From an uncultured Selenomonadaceae bacterium (GTDB taxonomy: Bacteria > Bacillota > Negativicutes > Selenomonadales > Selenomonadaceae), in assembly GCA_905233965.1 (NCBI GenBank), contig CAJOFG010000114.1, forward strand, positions 1-7,280: 7,280 nucleotides of DNA, written 5' to 3'. The notes under the pieces were generated by a model that saw nothing but the letters and a program-made list of their open reading frames with translations, had not been told where the DNA came from and did no database searches. Both the position numbers and the translations under genes were made by a program. Shown piece by piece: positions 6,972-7,280 of the stretch (the first letter of the stretch is position 1; the number at the start of each line of letters is the position of its first letter).

Positions 6972-7280
6972 TTGAATTGCAATATAAAAGTTTTCGGCAT
7001 TGTTCAAGGTGTCGGCTTTCGCCCGTTCATCAGTCGCCTTGCCGATTCTTTTTCAATCACCGGCACCGTTGCTAATAAAGGCTCATACGTTGAAATTTTC
7101 GCGCAAGCCGACGAGGAGAATTTGAAAAAATTTTTCGACGCAATTTCCGAAAAAGCTCCTCCGCGTTCTGCAATTTTGAAAAAAGATTTTACCCGATTGC
7201 CGGACAAAAAAATTTTTTCCGGCTTTGAAATTATCGAGAGCAAACACGAACCCGGAGATATTTTTGTTTCGCCGGACATC
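6972..7280 (+). CDS. hypF: Carbamoyltransferase HypF, N-terminal part (3' partial)
   Basis: The first 103 residues of HypF are present; the gene runs off the right edge (full proteins are about 750 residues). HypF uses carbamoyl phosphate and ATP to make the carbamoyl group that becomes the cyanide ligands of the [NiFe]-hydrogenase active site, passing it to HypE. The visible part is the acylphosphatase-like domain: residues 8-17 (FGIVQGVGFR, followed by PF) hold the phosphate-binding loop and catalytic Arg, and TGTVANKGSYVEIF (about 29-42) contains the conserved Asn. The segment ending SPDI matches the family region just before the first zinc-finger module, which would lie outside the window. 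The TTG start is supported by GGAGG 7 bases upstream. A stand-alone acylphosphatase is the alternative, but those end near residue 90 and lack the continuing SPD segment. Other hyp genes or hydrogenase genes may follow downstream. Confidence 0.9.
   Translation, partial: MNCNIKVFGIVQGVGFRPFISRLADSFSITGTVANKGSYVEIFAQADEENLKKFFDAISEKAPPRSAILKKDFTRLPDKKIFSGFEIIESKHEPGDIFVSPDI

Overview
The window carries six genes or gene parts, all on the + strand and closely spaced. It looks like chromosomal DNA of an anaerobic bacterium of moderate GC content (mid-40s percent by eye). Shine-Dalgarno sites of the GGAGG type sit before most genes, and GTG and TTG are used as start codons beside ATG. The last gene is the start of hypF, a [NiFe]-hydrogenase maturation gene, which fits an anaerobic or hydrogen-metabolising lifestyle. 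A Negativicutes/Clostridia-like Firmicute is my best guess, but this is an impression and not something the window proves.

Positions 2-4085 hold two overlapping ABC exporter genes. Both are half-transporters with fused membrane and ATPase domains. The first lacks its N-terminus because the window starts inside it. The second has a long N-terminal extension of about 330 residues ahead of the membrane domain. The pair matches the two-transporter arrangement of NHLM (nitrile hydratase leader microcin) RiPP export systems: ABC1 is peptidase/permease/ATPase and ABC2 is permease/ATPase. No precursor peptide or modification enzyme is visible here, so any cargo would be encoded to the left of the window or elsewhere.

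Positions 4168-6459 hold a small GrpE-like protein followed by an unusual Hsp70. The Hsp70 has a complete nucleotide-binding domain and a recognisable beta-sandwich substrate-binding domain. It lacks the C-terminal helical lid, and a Gly/Ser/Glu-rich segment replaces the hydrophobic interdomain linker. The four genes lie in one direction with short gaps (an 8-base overlap, 82 bases, 27 bases) and are followed by a hairpin-plus-T-run terminator at 6521-6558. I therefore infer one transcription unit that joins peptide export to a dedicated chaperone and nucleotide-exchange pair.

Positions 6460-6971 hold the terminator, a plausible extended -10 promoter (6557-6584), and a small protein with three CxxC pairs. 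That protein has no convincing start codon, and its reading frame continues upstream in protein-like fashion, so it may be a 5'-truncated remnant. A strong ribosome binding site then leads into hypF (TTG start at 6972), which runs off the right end. No tRNA, rRNA, CRISPR array or insertion sequence was seen.
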